Numbered from the stretch's first letter, positions 7,294 to 16,067 are shown. The stretch: DNA of 30,549 bases from Actinomycetota bacterium (GCA_003168295.1 PMST01000181.1:1-30549), one strand, 5' to 3'. Numbers and translations are program-made. Notes: generated from the sequence alone by a model not told the origin.

Positions 7294-8999
7294 CCCGTGC
7301 CGACCTCGCCGTCCTCGGCCGCACCGTGGTCCACCTACGGCCCGCCCAGCTGGCGCACCGGGTGCGGCTGCGCACTCAGCAGGCTGGCCTGCGCAAGTTC
7401 CCGGAAGCAGGGCGCCTGATCATGCCCGGCCCGGCCCCGGCGACCGCGGTCGGCTGGCCTGATGCGGCCCGCCCGGTGGACGCGCTGACCCCTGGGCGCT
7501 GGCCCGGCCTGGCTGAACTGCGGACGGGAAAGATCAGGCTGCTCGGGCTGGCCCGCGAGATCGGCTGGGAGCATTCCGACGCAGCGCGGCTCTGGCGCTT
7601 TCACCTGCATTACTGGGACTGGGCGTGGGGGCTGGCCGCAGACCAGGACCGGCTGGCCGCCCGGGCCCTGTTCGCCCGGCTGTGGCGGTCCTGGCAGGCC
7701 TCAGCCGAATTCGGCCGCGGCGATGCCTGGCACCCGTACCCCGCCGCGCTGCGCGCCTGGTCATGGTGCGGACTGCACCGCGCCCTCGTGGTCGGCAGCG
7801 ATATCGAGTCTGACTTCATCGACGGGCTCGCGGCGCACACGGGATTCCTTCGCCGTCACCTGGAATACGACGTCGGCGGCAACCACTTGGTCAAGGGACT
7901 GAAGGCGCTCACCGGCCTGGCCGTCTTCTTCGCCGACGAGCGGCTGCTGCGGCTGGCGTTGCGGCGGCTGACGAGCGAGCTGGCCCGGCAGATCCTGCCC
8001 GACGGCGGCCACTACGAGCGCGCGCCCGCCTATCACTGCCAGGTGCTCGCCGACCTCGTCGACGTGGCGGACCTGCTGCGGGCCGCGGGGCGGCCCCCGG
8101 CCGGGGAGATAACCACGGCCATCGCCCGCATGCGGCACTGGCTGGCCATAGTGCTCACTCCCGGCGGGCAGGTGCCGTTGCTCAATGACGGCTACCCGGT
8201 CGACCGCGAGCTCATCGCCGCGCTACGGCCGGGACCGATCCTGGCAAGCCCGGACAGCCCGCTGCTCGTGCTCCCGGCAACCGGCCTGGTGCGCGCCGTG
8301 GCCGGCGGCTGGCATCTGCTCGCCGACGTCGGCCCGCCCTGCCCGCCGTCACTGCCTGCGCACGCGCACGCCGATACCTTCGGCTGCCTGGTGCATGTGG
8401 ACGAGGTCCCGCTGCTGGTCGATACCGGCACATCGACCTACGAGCCGGGGCCGGTGCGCCGCCACGAGCGGTCCACCGCCGCGCACAGCACGGTGCAGGT
8501 GGACGGGGCGGACTCGACCGAGGTGTGGGGAGTGTTCCGGGCCGGACGGCGAGCCCGGGTCAGCGGTCTGGCCGCCCACGCTGACGCTGCCCGCATCACC
8601 TGCGAGGCGGTCCACGACGGGTTCCGGGGGCTGCGCGGCCGCCCCCTGCATCATCGCCGTTGGTCGCTGACCAGCGACGGGTTGCGGGTCGAAGACACGG
8701 TGACCGGGCAAGGCCGCCACGAGATCGTCATCCGCTGGCATCTGGCGGCTGGGTCGACGGTGCGGGTTACCGACGGTACGGCGTTTGTCACCAGTCCGGC
8801 TGGCGCTTTCGCGGTGACCGTGGCGGCTACCGCCCCAGTGGCGCTGGCCACGGAGACCTGGGCGGTGGCCGCCGGGTTCGGGAGCACCGCTGACGCGCCC
8901 GTGCTGACCTGTCGAATGGACGCGGCGCTCGCGGTCGGCATCACCACGGTATGGAGTCGTCATTCCCGCGGCAGCGTGGGCAGAGAGAGAGCGATGTGA
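7290..8999 (+). CDS. Heparinase II/III family polysaccharide lyase-like protein
   Basis: Heparinase II/III-type enzymes cleave uronic-acid polysaccharides by beta-elimination. This 569-residue protein has the family's two-part build: an N-terminal alpha-toroid (WRFHLHYWDWAWGL near 104, GNHLVKGLKAL near 196, PDGGHYERAPAYH near 235) and a C-terminal beta-sandwich (HAHADTFGCLVHVDEVPLL near 355, then LVDTGTSTYEPGP and HSTVQVDGADS). The conserved Asn-His, Tyr and His-Ala-His positions expected for catalysis are present. I see no signal peptide, so it would act in the cytoplasm or leave by another route, which is odd for a polymer lyase. It lies inside the biosynthetic operon, joined by ATGA to the SDR gene and by GTGA to the bi-domain oxidoreductase gene. 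It may edit or recycle glycan rather than feed on it. Confidence 0.88.
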   Translation: MTRADLAVLGRTVVHLRPAQLAHRVRLRTQQAGLRKFPEAGRLIMPGPAPATAVGWPDAARPVDALTPGRWPGLAELRTGKIRLLGLAREIGWEHSDAARLWRFHLHYWDWAWGLAADQDRLAARALFARLWRSWQASAEFGRGDAWHPYPAALRAWSWCGLHRALVVGSDIESDFIDGLAAHTGFLRRHLEYDVGGNHLVKGLKALTGLAVFFADERLLRLALRRLTSELARQILPDGGHYERAPAYHCQVLADLVDVADLLRAAGRPPAGEITTAIARMRHWLAIVLTPGGQVPLLNDGYPVDRELIAALRPGPILASPDSPLLVLPATGLVRAVAGGWHLLADVGPPCPPSLPAHAHADTFGCLVHVDEVPLLVDTGTSTYEPGPVRRHERSTAAHSTVQVDGADSTEVWGVFRAGRRARVSGLAAHADAARITCEAVHDGFRGLRGRPLHHRRWSLTSDGLRVEDTVTGQGRHEIVIRWHLAAGSTVRVTDGTAFVTSPAGAFAVTVAATAPVALATETWAVAAGFGSTADAPVLTCRMDAALAVGITTVWSRHSRGSVGRERAM

Positions 9000-11092
9000 A
9001 GCAAGTCGTGCAGCCGGTCAGCGGCGGGCCAGTCGAGGTGCTTGAGGCTCCCCGTCCGGTGATCAGCCCGACCGAGGTGCTGGTGCGCACCGTGGCCTCG
9101 GTCATCTCTCCGGGTACCGAACGGGCGGTCACCGCGCTCGCCAGGTCCAGCCTGCTCGCCAAGGCGCGGGCCCGGCCGGATCTGGTCCGCCAGGTCGTGC
9201 GCAAGGCGCAGGCCGAGGGTATCCCGGCCGCGGCGCGGGCGGTCCGGGGTCGGCTCGCCGCCGACGTGCCCCTCGGCTATTCTGCGGCCGGGATCGTGGC
9301 AGAGGTCGGCTCCGCCGTCGACGGGATCGGAGTCGGCCAGCTGGTCGCCACGGGCGGCGCCGGCAAGGCCAGCCACGCCGAGTTCCAAGCTGTGCCCGGC
9401 CTGCTGTGCGCGGTCGTACCCGATCGGGTGTCGCCGCACGACGCGGCGTTCGCCACTCTCGCATCCATCCCGCTGCACGCGCTACGCCTGTCGGGGGTCG
9501 GCCCAGGCTCGAAGGTCGTGATCCTCGGCCTCGGGCTCGTCGGCCAGCTCGCGGCCCGGGTGGCGATGGCCTCCGGATGCGACGTGGCCGGGATCGACCC
9601 TGACGCGTTTGCCAGGGAGACCGCAGCCGGGGCCGGTGTCCTAGCCCTAGACGAGTCGGGTGACTCGACCACGGACCAGGTCCTCAGCTGGTCCCGGGGG
9701 CGGGGCGCGGACGCCGTGCTGGTGTGCGCCGCTGATCAGTCGTCGGGCCCGATGTCACGGACGCCTGCGCTGTGCCGGGACCGGGCCGCAGTGGTGATGG
9801 TGGGCGACGTCGGCATGCCATCGCGTCGTGCCCCGTTCTATGAACGGGAGATCTCGCTGCTATTCGCCCGCTCCTATGGTCCGGGCCGGTATGAGCCTTC
9901 CTATGAGGCATGGGGGGTCGACTACCCGGCCGGGCAGGTGCGCTGGACTGAGGGCCGGAACCAGGAGGCGGTGCTCGACCTGCTCGCTACCGGTCGGCTC
10001 CGGGTGTCCGACCTGATCACCCAGTCCTTCGGCATCGACCGCGCGGACGAGGCGTTCCGGCTCCTGGAGGAGCGGACCGAGCCCTGCCTCGCGATCCGTC
10101 TGACCTATCCGACCGCGGCGCGCCCGGAGGATCCGGTGCGCCTCAAGCCAGCTCCGGCTGACCGTTCCATGCCCGGAGTTGGCTGGATCGGTGCCGGCGC
10201 CTTTTCCACCGGGACGCTGCTGCCCGCCTTCCGGGACGCCGGTTTCGAGCGCTTCGTGGCCGTGGCCACGGCCAGCGGCATCTCCGCACGGCGGGCCGCG
10301 GAACGGCACGGGTTCGAGAAGGCGGTCTCGGGTGCCGCGGCCGTCATCGACGACCCGGACGTCAGCCTGGTCGTGATCGCCACCCCGCACGACGTGCACT
10401 CCGAACTCGCCAGCCGGGCCCTGACCGCCGGGCGGGACGTGTGGTGCGAAAAGCCCCTGGCGCTGACGTGTACCGGCGTCGATGAGGTGGAGAAGGCCTG
10501 GCAGGGATCCGGACGCCAGCTCACGCTCGGCTTCAACCGGCGCTGGGCGCCGGCCGTGCTGGCCGCACAGCGGGCCTTGGCCGAAGAGCCGGCGCCGAAG
10601 CTGGTGGTCTACCGGATCGCCGCGGGCCGGGTGGCTGACGGCCACTGGTATCTAGACCGGCGCCAGGGTGGGCGCGCGCTCGGCGAGGTGTGTCACTTCG
10701 TCGACCTCGCCCAGGCGCTCGTGGGCGCCGACATCGAAGACGCGGTGGGCGTCCTGGGCGGGGACGCATCCCAGGGGAACGAGGGCGTAGTGGTGGCAAT
10801 GCGGTTCGCGGACGGTTCGGTCGCCTCGATCGCCTACGGCAGCGCCCCGCCCAAGACGGGAAAGGAACGGATCGAGGTGCTCGCCGGATCGCACCAGGTG
10901 ATCATCGACGACTTCCGGTCAGTCCAGGTCGACGGCCGCACCCTCTGGAAGGGTCGGCAGGAGAAGGGCCATCGCGCCCATGCCGCCGCGTTCCGGCAGG
11001 CCGTGCGGGGCGGCGCCGATATGCCGACCGCCGCGATGCTGAGCACCATGCGCGCCACCCTCCAGGCCGCCGAGAAGGCGCGCGCATCATGA
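8996..11092 (+). CDS. Bi-domain oxidoreductase: MDR alcohol-dehydrogenase domain + Gfo/Idh/MocA domain
   Basis: The 698 residues form two fused enzymes. Residues ~1-380 are a medium-chain dehydrogenase/reductase domain (ISPGTERAV near 37, PLGYSAAGIV near 90, Rossmann motif GLGLVGQLAARVA near 177). Residues ~395-690 are a Gfo/Idh/MocA oxidoreductase (VGWIGAGAFSTGTLLPAF near 395, VVIATPHDVH near 458, CEKPLALT near 483). I chose GTG 8996, which overlaps the lyase stop as GTGA; an upstream ATG 8951 in the same frame would add 15 residues inside the lyase gene. Fusions of this kind are recurrent beside heparinase II/III genes in polysaccharide clusters. A nucleotide-sugar or sugar oxidoreductase role is inferred, and the substrate is unknown. 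Its stop forms an ATGA with the next start. Confidence 0.88.
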   Translation: MKQVVQPVSGGPVEVLEAPRPVISPTEVLVRTVASVISPGTERAVTALARSSLLAKARARPDLVRQVVRKAQAEGIPAAARAVRGRLAADVPLGYSAAGIVAEVGSAVDGIGVGQLVATGGAGKASHAEFQAVPGLLCAVVPDRVSPHDAAFATLASIPLHALRLSGVGPGSKVVILGLGLVGQLAARVAMASGCDVAGIDPDAFARETAAGAGVLALDESGDSTTDQVLSWSRGRGADAVLVCAADQSSGPMSRTPALCRDRAAVVMVGDVGMPSRRAPFYEREISLLFARSYGPGRYEPSYEAWGVDYPAGQVRWTEGRNQEAVLDLLATGRLRVSDLITQSFGIDRADEAFRLLEERTEPCLAIRLTYPTAARPEDPVRLKPAPADRSMPGVGWIGAGAFSTGTLLPAFRDAGFERFVAVATASGISARRAAERHGFEKAVSGAAAVIDDPDVSLVVIATPHDVHSELASRALTAGRDVWCEKPLALTCTGVDEVEKAWQGSGRQLTLGFNRRWAPAVLAAQRALAEEPAPKLVVYRIAAGRVADGHWYLDRRQGGRALGEVCHFVDLAQALVGADIEDAVGVLGGDASQGNEGVVVAMRFADGSVASIAYGSAPPKTGKERIEVLAGSHQVIIDDFRSVQVDGRTLWKGRQEKGHRAHAAAFRQAVRGGADMPTAAMLSTMRATLQAAEKARAS

Positions 11093-11838
11093 GCCGGACG
11101 CGCCTGCTCGCGAGCCCGGAGCGCGCCGACGCGCACGCCCGGGTCGTGCTGAGCCTGTTCGACGCGAAGGCGCCCGGCTGGTCGGCGAAGTACGCCCCCG
11201 GCGGCCGGCTGGCCGGTCGGCTGGCCAGCCTGTCGGACGCCGTCAGCCGTCACGTACGGGCCGGTGACCGGGTCCTCGACCTTGGGTGCGGCACCGGTGA
11301 ACTCGCCAGCGCCCTAGCGCAGGCGGGCATCCGGGCGGCCGGATGCGACATATCCCGGCAGATGCTGCGGCGTGCCGCCCGTGACCCCGGCCGCGTTGGC
11401 TCGGTGCAGTGGGTGCAGCTTGAGCCGGGCTGGCGTCGCCTGCCCTTCACCTCGGCCGCGTTCGACGCGGTGGTCGTGGCCAGCGTGCTGGAATACGTCG
11501 CCGAACCCGCCGCCGTGCTACGGGAATGCGCCCGGGTGCTGCGTCCCGGCGGCGTGGTGCTGTACACCGTGCCCGACCTGCGGCACCCCGTCCGGTGGGC
11601 GGAATGGCTCGCCCGCAGGCTGGCCCGGGCGCCGGTACCGTCAGCCGACGGCTCGCTGCGCAGGCACGCCTACCGCGCCTACCTACGCGCGTCCCGGCAG
11701 CGGCATCGCGTCCGGTGGTGGCTGGCCGCCTCGGCGTCGGTCGGCTTGCGTCCGGTGCCGGGCCCCGGCGGCGGGCGAAGGTCCGCGCTCCGGCTGTTCG
11801 TGTTCCGCTGCGGCGACCAGGCGGGAGCACCACGGTGA
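11089..11838 (+). CDS. Class I SAM-dependent methyltransferase
   Basis: The 249-residue protein has a standard SAM-binding Rossmann fold: motif I VLDLGCGTGELA near residue 62, acidic motif II at GCDIS near 85, AFDAVVVASVLEYV near 125 and LRPGGVVLYTVPD near 150. The Arg-rich C-terminus (about 175-249) has no motif I recognise. It is coupled by ATGA to the oxidoreductase upstream and by GTGA to the glycosyltransferase downstream, so it probably methylates a sugar or a terminal residue of the same repeat unit. The longer in-frame ORF starting at 10690 is excluded because it would overlap the oxidoreductase by 400 bases. Confidence 0.88.
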   Translation: MSRTRLLASPERADAHARVVLSLFDAKAPGWSAKYAPGGRLAGRLASLSDAVSRHVRAGDRVLDLGCGTGELASALAQAGIRAAGCDISRQMLRRAARDPGRVGSVQWVQLEPGWRRLPFTSAAFDAVVVASVLEYVAEPAAVLRECARVLRPGGVVLYTVPDLRHPVRWAEWLARRLARAPVPSADGSLRRHAYRAYLRASRQRHRVRWWLAASASVGLRPVPGPGGGRRSALRLFVFRCGDQAGAPR

Positions 11839-12803
11839 CCGCTGCGGTGATCGTGGACGCGGCCGGTGCCCAGATGGGGGGCGCTGCACGATACCTGGAC
11901 GAACTGCGCGGTTATCTAGCCCGCACCGGACGGGAGGACGTGCAGGTCATCGGCTCGCGGCACCGGGTCTCGCCGGGTTGGCTGGTGCGGCGTGAGCTGG
12001 TAGGCGGCGCGCGCAGCAGGCGGGTCGCCCTCAACAACGTGGGGTTCCTAGCACGCGGCGGGCAGCGCTGGACCCTGCTGCGCAACGCCCTGCACTTCCT
12101 CACCGAGGCCGAGGAGGCCGCGCTGCGGCCATCGGCACTGCGCGCCTCGGTGCGCCGTGACGCCGCGGCGGTGCGGCTGGCCGCCCGCCGTTCGGACGCC
12201 ATCGTCGTGCCGTGCACCGCCATGGCCGAACGCGTCGCGAGCGTCGCGCCCCGGCTGCGCGGCCGGATCGTGGTCCGGGCACACCCGGTCTCGGCCGACC
12301 CAGCTGTTCCCCTGCCCCGGGAGCCGACGATCCTCTGCCCGGTGCTGTTCGCCCCGTACAAGCGGATGGCCGAGAGGCTCGGCGGCTTGTTGCGGATCAT
12401 CGGCGAGCTCGAGGACGGGGCGGTGAGGGTCCTCGTGACGGCGGACCGGGCCGAACTACCCGCCGCCCTAGCCTGCCACCCGCGGGTCCGGCTGCTCGGC
12501 CGCCTGCCGCACGCCCAGGTGCGCGAACTGGCGGCCCGTAGTCGCGCAATTTATTTCCCGAACGACCTGGAGTCGTTCGGCTACCCGCTGGCCGAGGCAC
12601 GGGTCAGCGGGCAGCCGGTCATCGCCTGTGATACCGCCCAGAACTGCGAGATCGCGGGTCCCGCCCTTTGCGGCTATGCCCAGGATGACCCGGAATCGCT
12701 GCGGCAGGCCGTGGCACGCGCTCTGACGGCGCGGATAGCGCCGGACCCCGCGCCGTTCGACCCGGACCGCTATTTTGGCTGGCTACTGGGAGAACCGCTA
12801 TGA
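11835..12803 (+). CDS. Glycosyltransferase (GT-B, GT4-like)
   Basis: This 322-residue GT-B protein begins VTAAVIVDAAGAQMGGAARYLDE, where the MGG-A-RY pattern matches the N-terminal start of GT4 enzymes. The donor half contains PVLFAPYKRM near 170, RVRLLGRLPHAQV near 216, YFPNDLESFGYPLAEA near 239 and GQPVIACD near 258; the SFGYPLAEA segment is the EX7E-type nucleotide-binding region. It is somewhat shorter than a typical GT4 (~370). GTG 11835 overlaps the previous stop (GTGA). The long open frame upstream to 11526 is a shadow of the methyltransferase gene. The donor sugar cannot be predicted. Confidence 0.85.
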   Translation: MTAAVIVDAAGAQMGGAARYLDELRGYLARTGREDVQVIGSRHRVSPGWLVRRELVGGARSRRVALNNVGFLARGGQRWTLLRNALHFLTEAEEAALRPSALRASVRRDAAAVRLAARRSDAIVVPCTAMAERVASVAPRLRGRIVVRAHPVSADPAVPLPREPTILCPVLFAPYKRMAERLGGLLRIIGELEDGAVRVLVTADRAELPAALACHPRVRLLGRLPHAQVRELAARSRAIYFPNDLESFGYPLAEARVSGQPVIACDTAQNCEIAGPALCGYAQDDPESLRQAVARALTARIAPDPAPFDPDRYFGWLLGEPL

Positions 12804-13690
12804 CCAGGTTGAACCTGCGGCCATATCGGGTCGGCGACAATCCGCCGCTGGCCAGCGTACCGCTGAGCGTGGTCGTGCTCACGCTGAATGAGGAGCCGAA
12901 CATCCGCCGCTGCCTGGCCTCGGTCGCCTGGGCGGACCAGGTGGTGGTGGTGGACGCGGGATCCACCGACGGCACCGCGCCAGTCGCGCGTTCGCTAGGC
13001 GCCGAGGTGGTGGAGCAGCCATGGCTGGGATTTTCCGCGCAGCGCGAGTACGCGCTGCGGCTGCCCACGCTGCGGCACAACTGGGTGTATTTCGTCGACG
13101 CGGACGAGTGGGTGTCTTCCCGGCTCGCCGCCGAGATCGCCGCCCAGCTCGCCGATCCGCCCTGTGCCGGGTTCGCGCACCGGCTGCGCCTGGTCTTCAT
13201 GGGCACCTGGATACGCCACTGCGGCTGGTATCCGGGCTCCTGGGTCGTCCGACTCGTCGACCGGCGTTATACCAGCTACGACGGGAGCCCGGTCGGGGAG
13301 CGGGCGTGTGTTCGCGGGCAGGTACGCCGGCTGGACAACGACATCGTCGACGAGGACCGCAAGGGCCTGGCCGCCTGGCTCCACAAGCATGTCCGTTACG
13401 CGCAGTTGGAGTGCGAGCGGCGCGGCGGAGCCGGCGGCCCGGCGGAACGGCTGCGCGCGCTGCGCCGCGGCGGCAGTTCCCGGCCGCTCGCCCGGAGCAT
13501 CCTCAAGGAGCTGATCCTGCCCGTCATCCCGGCCAAGCCCGCCGCGCTGTTTCTCCACATGTACGTGGCCAGGCTGGGCTTCCTCGACGGAGTGGCCGGG
13601 TTCCGTTTCTGCTGTTACCACGCATGGTTCGAGATGAGCGTCTCAGCGCTCCGCGCAGAGGCCCTCTGTGGAGGGAGAGTACATGAGTGA
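12800..13690 (+). CDS. Glycosyltransferase family 2 (WaaE/KdtX-like)
   Basis: This 296-residue inverting GT-A glycosyltransferase has SVVVLTLNEEPNIRRCL near residue 23, VVVVDAGSTDGT near 49 and FVDADEW near 96 (the DXD-type metal site). Further on, GTWIRHCGWYPGSWVVRL near 134 and VDEDRKGLAAWLHKH near 183 are characteristic of the WaaE/KdtX-like branch. A hydrophobic, aromatic C-terminus (LFLHMYVARLGFLDG) may lie at the membrane. ATG 12800 forms an ATGA with the previous stop. The gene overlaps the FkbM methyltransferase start by 8 bases, within GAGGGAGAG that serves as that gene's ribosome site. Confidence 0.9.
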   Translation: MTRLNLRPYRVGDNPPLASVPLSVVVLTLNEEPNIRRCLASVAWADQVVVVDAGSTDGTAPVARSLGAEVVEQPWLGFSAQREYALRLPTLRHNWVYFVDADEWVSSRLAAEIAAQLADPPCAGFAHRLRLVFMGTWIRHCGWYPGSWVVRLVDRRYTSYDGSPVGERACVRGQVRRLDNDIVDEDRKGLAAWLHKHVRYAQLECERRGGAGGPAERLRALRRGGSSRPLARSILKELILPVIPAKPAALFLHMYVARLGFLDGVAGFRFCCYHAWFEMSVSALRAEALCGGRVHE

Positions 13691-14528
13691 AACCCGCATG
13701 GCCGGGCGGGCCATCTCCGACATCGTGTCCGTGTGCCGGCACGCCAGGCCTGTCTCGACGGCGCGCTGGCTGACATCGTTCGCGGCCCACCTGACGGAGT
13801 GCTGTACCACGCGGTCGTTCGTGGCCGCGGACCGGATCTGGGGGCGCACGGGGGCGCGGTTCCGGCCGCCCGGTGGACCGGTGATCTCGCTTCCCACGGC
13901 CTACACCGCCGGGGCACGGGAGATGTACTGCCGGAACGTATACCTGCGCACCGGAGTCGTCATGCCGCGCACGGGGTGGGTCCTCGATCTTGGCGCCAAC
14001 CGCGGGCTCTTCTCCGTCTGGGCTGCGCTGGCGGGTGCACGGGTCGTAGCCGTCGAGGCCCAGCAGGACTTCGGTCCGGAGATCCGCCGCCTCGCCGCGC
14101 ACAACGGCGTCGGCGAGCGGGTCCACGTGGAGATCGCCTTGGCTGGCGGCAGCGTCACCGATGGAGCGACTGCCGGCGTCGTGGCCGACGACCGGCGCTG
14201 GGCCGCCACCTCGCACGGCGCGGTGCAACGGCCGGCCAGCATGTCGGTGCCGCAGTTCATGGCGGCCTACGACATCCGCAGGATCGGATTGCTGAAGGTC
14301 GATATCGAGGGCGGCGAATTCGCGGTGTTCGGCAGAGCGGAGGATCTGCGCTGGCTGGACCGGGTAGAGCAGGTAGTGATGGAAGTCCATCGCGATTTCG
14401 GCGATGCCGCGGCCCTGGTCGGCCGGTTCCGTGAGCACGGCTTCGCCGTCGATCTGCGCGATAACGCGGGAACTCCTGTCCCGGTCACCTCCGATCGGCT
14501 TGATTACGCCTACTTCAGGCGGTCATGA
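13683..14528 (+). CDS. FkbM family methyltransferase
   Basis: FkbM enzymes O-methylate sugar or polyketide hydroxyls using SAM. The 281-residue protein shows motif I VLDLGANRGLFSVWA near residue 100, VVAVEAQQDF near 121 and the family hallmark LLKVDIEGGEFAVF near 203. ATG 13683 was chosen over GTG 13668 because GAGGGAGAG lies directly upstream with good spacing. It overlaps the GT2 gene by 8 bases and joins the flippase gene by ATGA. Its place between a glycosyltransferase and the flippase suggests methylation of the lipid-linked unit before export. Confidence 0.9.
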   Translation: MSETRMAGRAISDIVSVCRHARPVSTARWLTSFAAHLTECCTTRSFVAADRIWGRTGARFRPPGGPVISLPTAYTAGAREMYCRNVYLRTGVVMPRTGWVLDLGANRGLFSVWAALAGARVVAVEAQQDFGPEIRRLAAHNGVGERVHVEIALAGGSVTDGATAGVVADDRRWAATSHGAVQRPASMSVPQFMAAYDIRRIGLLKVDIEGGEFAVFGRAEDLRWLDRVEQVVMEVHRDFGDAAALVGRFREHGFAVDLRDNAGTPVPVTSDRLDYAYFRRS

Positions 14529-16030
14529 ACCGACCGCACGGCCTCGCGTTCGTCGGACAGGTGAAGGTAGGCCGCGTCGGGTTGAGGATCGTCGCCGAGC
14601 TGCGTCGCCACGGCTTTGCCCGGTCCGTCGCGGGGACGGCCGGGTTCAACGTCGCGGCGACTGCCGCAGGCGGGCTGGGCGGGATTATCATCGCGCGTGT
14701 GCTCGGGCCGACAGTACGCGGCGAGTACGCGGCGGTCACCGCGTGGCTGGGTGTCTTGCTGATCGTCGGCGGAATGGGCCAGCCCGCGGCGCTGGTCTAT
14801 TACGTCGCCAGGGAGCCGCTGCGTGCCCGCGAGTACGTGGCGGCATCCCGGGCAATGATGCTGGCCACAGGGATGGTAACGCTCGTGGCAGGCTTCCTGT
14901 TGGCACCGGTGCTCGCCCACAGGCTGCCGGCCGTAACCGTCGGGTACCGTATCGCTTTCGGCTCGTTGATCGTGGCGTTCGTGGGCGGGAGCTTCACGGC
15001 CTCGCTGCAGGCTCGGGATCTGCATCGGTGGAACGTAGTGCGGGTGATCCAGCCAGCACTCGCTCTGATGGCGATCGTCGTGCTGTGGGGGGTGCGGCGG
15101 CTCACGCTGGATGCCGCACTGATCGTGATCGCCGCGACTGCGCTGCTGCAACTCCTCTTGGCCTACTGTTACTGCCGGCGCACGGGCCTGGCGCCTGGGC
15201 GCGCCCGCGTTGCCCTGGTCCGACCGCTGTTGGGATACGGCGTCGCGCAGATCGCAGCCCTGACGCCCGCGACCCTGAACGCCCAACTCGATCAGCTCGT
15301 GCTCTCGCAGACGGTGCCGGCGGCCGACCTCGGCCGCTACGCGATCGCGGTCTCGATCTCCCTGCTTCCGATGCCGCTGGTCACGGCAATAGGTAACGTC
15401 GCGTTGCCCCGCTTGGCGAGCCAGCGCGAGGTGACCGGGGCGAACCGCCGGTTGCAGCGCCTCTCGGTATTCGCCAGCGTCGGCGTGGCCGCGGCCGTGC
15501 TGGTGCCGCTGGACGCGGTGTCGTACTGGCTGGTGCCGCTGGTCTTCGGCGCTGCCTACCGTGGCGCGGTGCCGCTGCTGTGGGTTCTGACGCCAGGGTC
15601 GATCTTCCTGGCTTGCGGCCAGGTGACCGGCGATCTGCTGCGGGGCAGGCGCCAGCCGGCGGTCGTGGCATGGGCGGAGGGGATCGCCGCGATCTTCACG
15701 GTGGCCTTGCTCTTCGCGTTGCTACCGCTAGTGGGTGTCTACGGCGCGGCGATCGCCTCGACGGTCTCCTACGGGGTGGCGCTCGCCGTCATGCTCCGCC
15801 GCCTGTCACGGAGGCCACCTCAAGCGGGCAGGCACCGTCAGAGACGGCGCAAACTCCGCTGCCTTCACCGTGAAGGCCAGGCAGTTGGCCGAGGCCATCC
15901 ATGTCCTTCAGACCCACGACGCTGGAGGACGGAAAAGGCTGGCCGATGGGGCATGTCTGGCAAATCAGCTGAAATTCCTCGTAATAGCTTCGCGGTAGTG
16001 CGCAAAATAATTAACTGTCAGAGTTTGTGA
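14525..16030 (+). CDS. Wzx-type polysaccharide flippase (3' end altered)
   Basis: This is a MOP/PST-superfamily flippase that moves undecaprenyl-linked repeat units across the membrane. The reading frame gives 501 residues. The first ~430 consist of successive hydrophobic helices with the family start (GTAGFNVAATAAGGLGGIIIARVLGP, shared with other Wzx proteins in layout) and GRYAIAVSISLLPMPLV and AAYRGAVPLLWVL later. From about residue 432 (base 15,820) the protein becomes strongly basic and non-membrane to the stop at 16030. In the same place a different frame encodes the C-terminus of a GT4 enzyme, so the original wzx end seems to have been replaced by a deletion junction. Export function may survive because the helices precede the junction. 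ATG 14525 overlaps the fkbM stop (ATGA). Confidence 0.87.
   Translation: MNRPHGLAFVGQVKVGRVGLRIVAELRRHGFARSVAGTAGFNVAATAAGGLGGIIIARVLGPTVRGEYAAVTAWLGVLLIVGGMGQPAALVYYVAREPLRAREYVAASRAMMLATGMVTLVAGFLLAPVLAHRLPAVTVGYRIAFGSLIVAFVGGSFTASLQARDLHRWNVVRVIQPALALMAIVVLWGVRRLTLDAALIVIAATALLQLLLAYCYCRRTGLAPGRARVALVRPLLGYGVAQIAALTPATLNAQLDQLVLSQTVPAADLGRYAIAVSISLLPMPLVTAIGNVALPRLASQREVTGANRRLQRLSVFASVGVAAAVLVPLDAVSYWLVPLVFGAAYRGAVPLLWVLTPGSIFLACGQVTGDLLRGRRQPAVVAWAEGIAAIFTVALLFALLPLVGVYGAAIASTVSYGVALAVMLRRLSRRPPQAGRHRQRRRKLRCLHREGQAVGRGHPCPSDPRRWRTEKAGRWGMSGKSAEIPRNSFAVVRKIINCQSL
15831..15998 (+). pseudogene. Remnant: C-terminal end of a GT4 glycosyltransferase, out of frame within wzx 3' end
   Basis: In the frame of 15831 the translation reads GTVRDGANSAAFTVKARQ, then LAEAIHVLQTHD, RKRLADGACLANQL and a stop at 15996-15998. 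This follows the usual GT4 ending (xxVRDGxNG...LAEAIxxLLxD...RxRLAxGAxxxAxxF). It has no start and no upstream catalytic domain, and it overlaps the wzx frame. I read it as what is left after a deletion that joined wzx to the tail of a former downstream glycosyltransferase gene. The assignment rests on pattern recognition alone. Confidence 0.5.
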
Positions 16031-16036
16031 GGTGAT

Positions 16037-16067
16037 TTGACAGCGGGACCGTATTCGAATTTAATAT
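16037..16067 (+). promoter_or_regulatory. Putative leaderless promoter for the methyltransferase at 16074
   Basis: TTGACA at 16037-16042 is followed after 19 bases by TAATAT at 16062-16067. The ATG at 16074 lies six bases beyond, where transcription would start. No Shine-Dalgarno is visible next to the ATG. The arrangement suggests a leaderless mRNA and a new transcription unit after wzx. The 19-base spacer is longer than ideal. Confidence 0.45.

Noticed and set aside
10690..11088. Upstream extension of the methyltransferase ORF
   Set aside because: It overlaps the Gfo/Idh/MocA domain by 400 bases, and ATG 11089 makes the usual ATGA junction.
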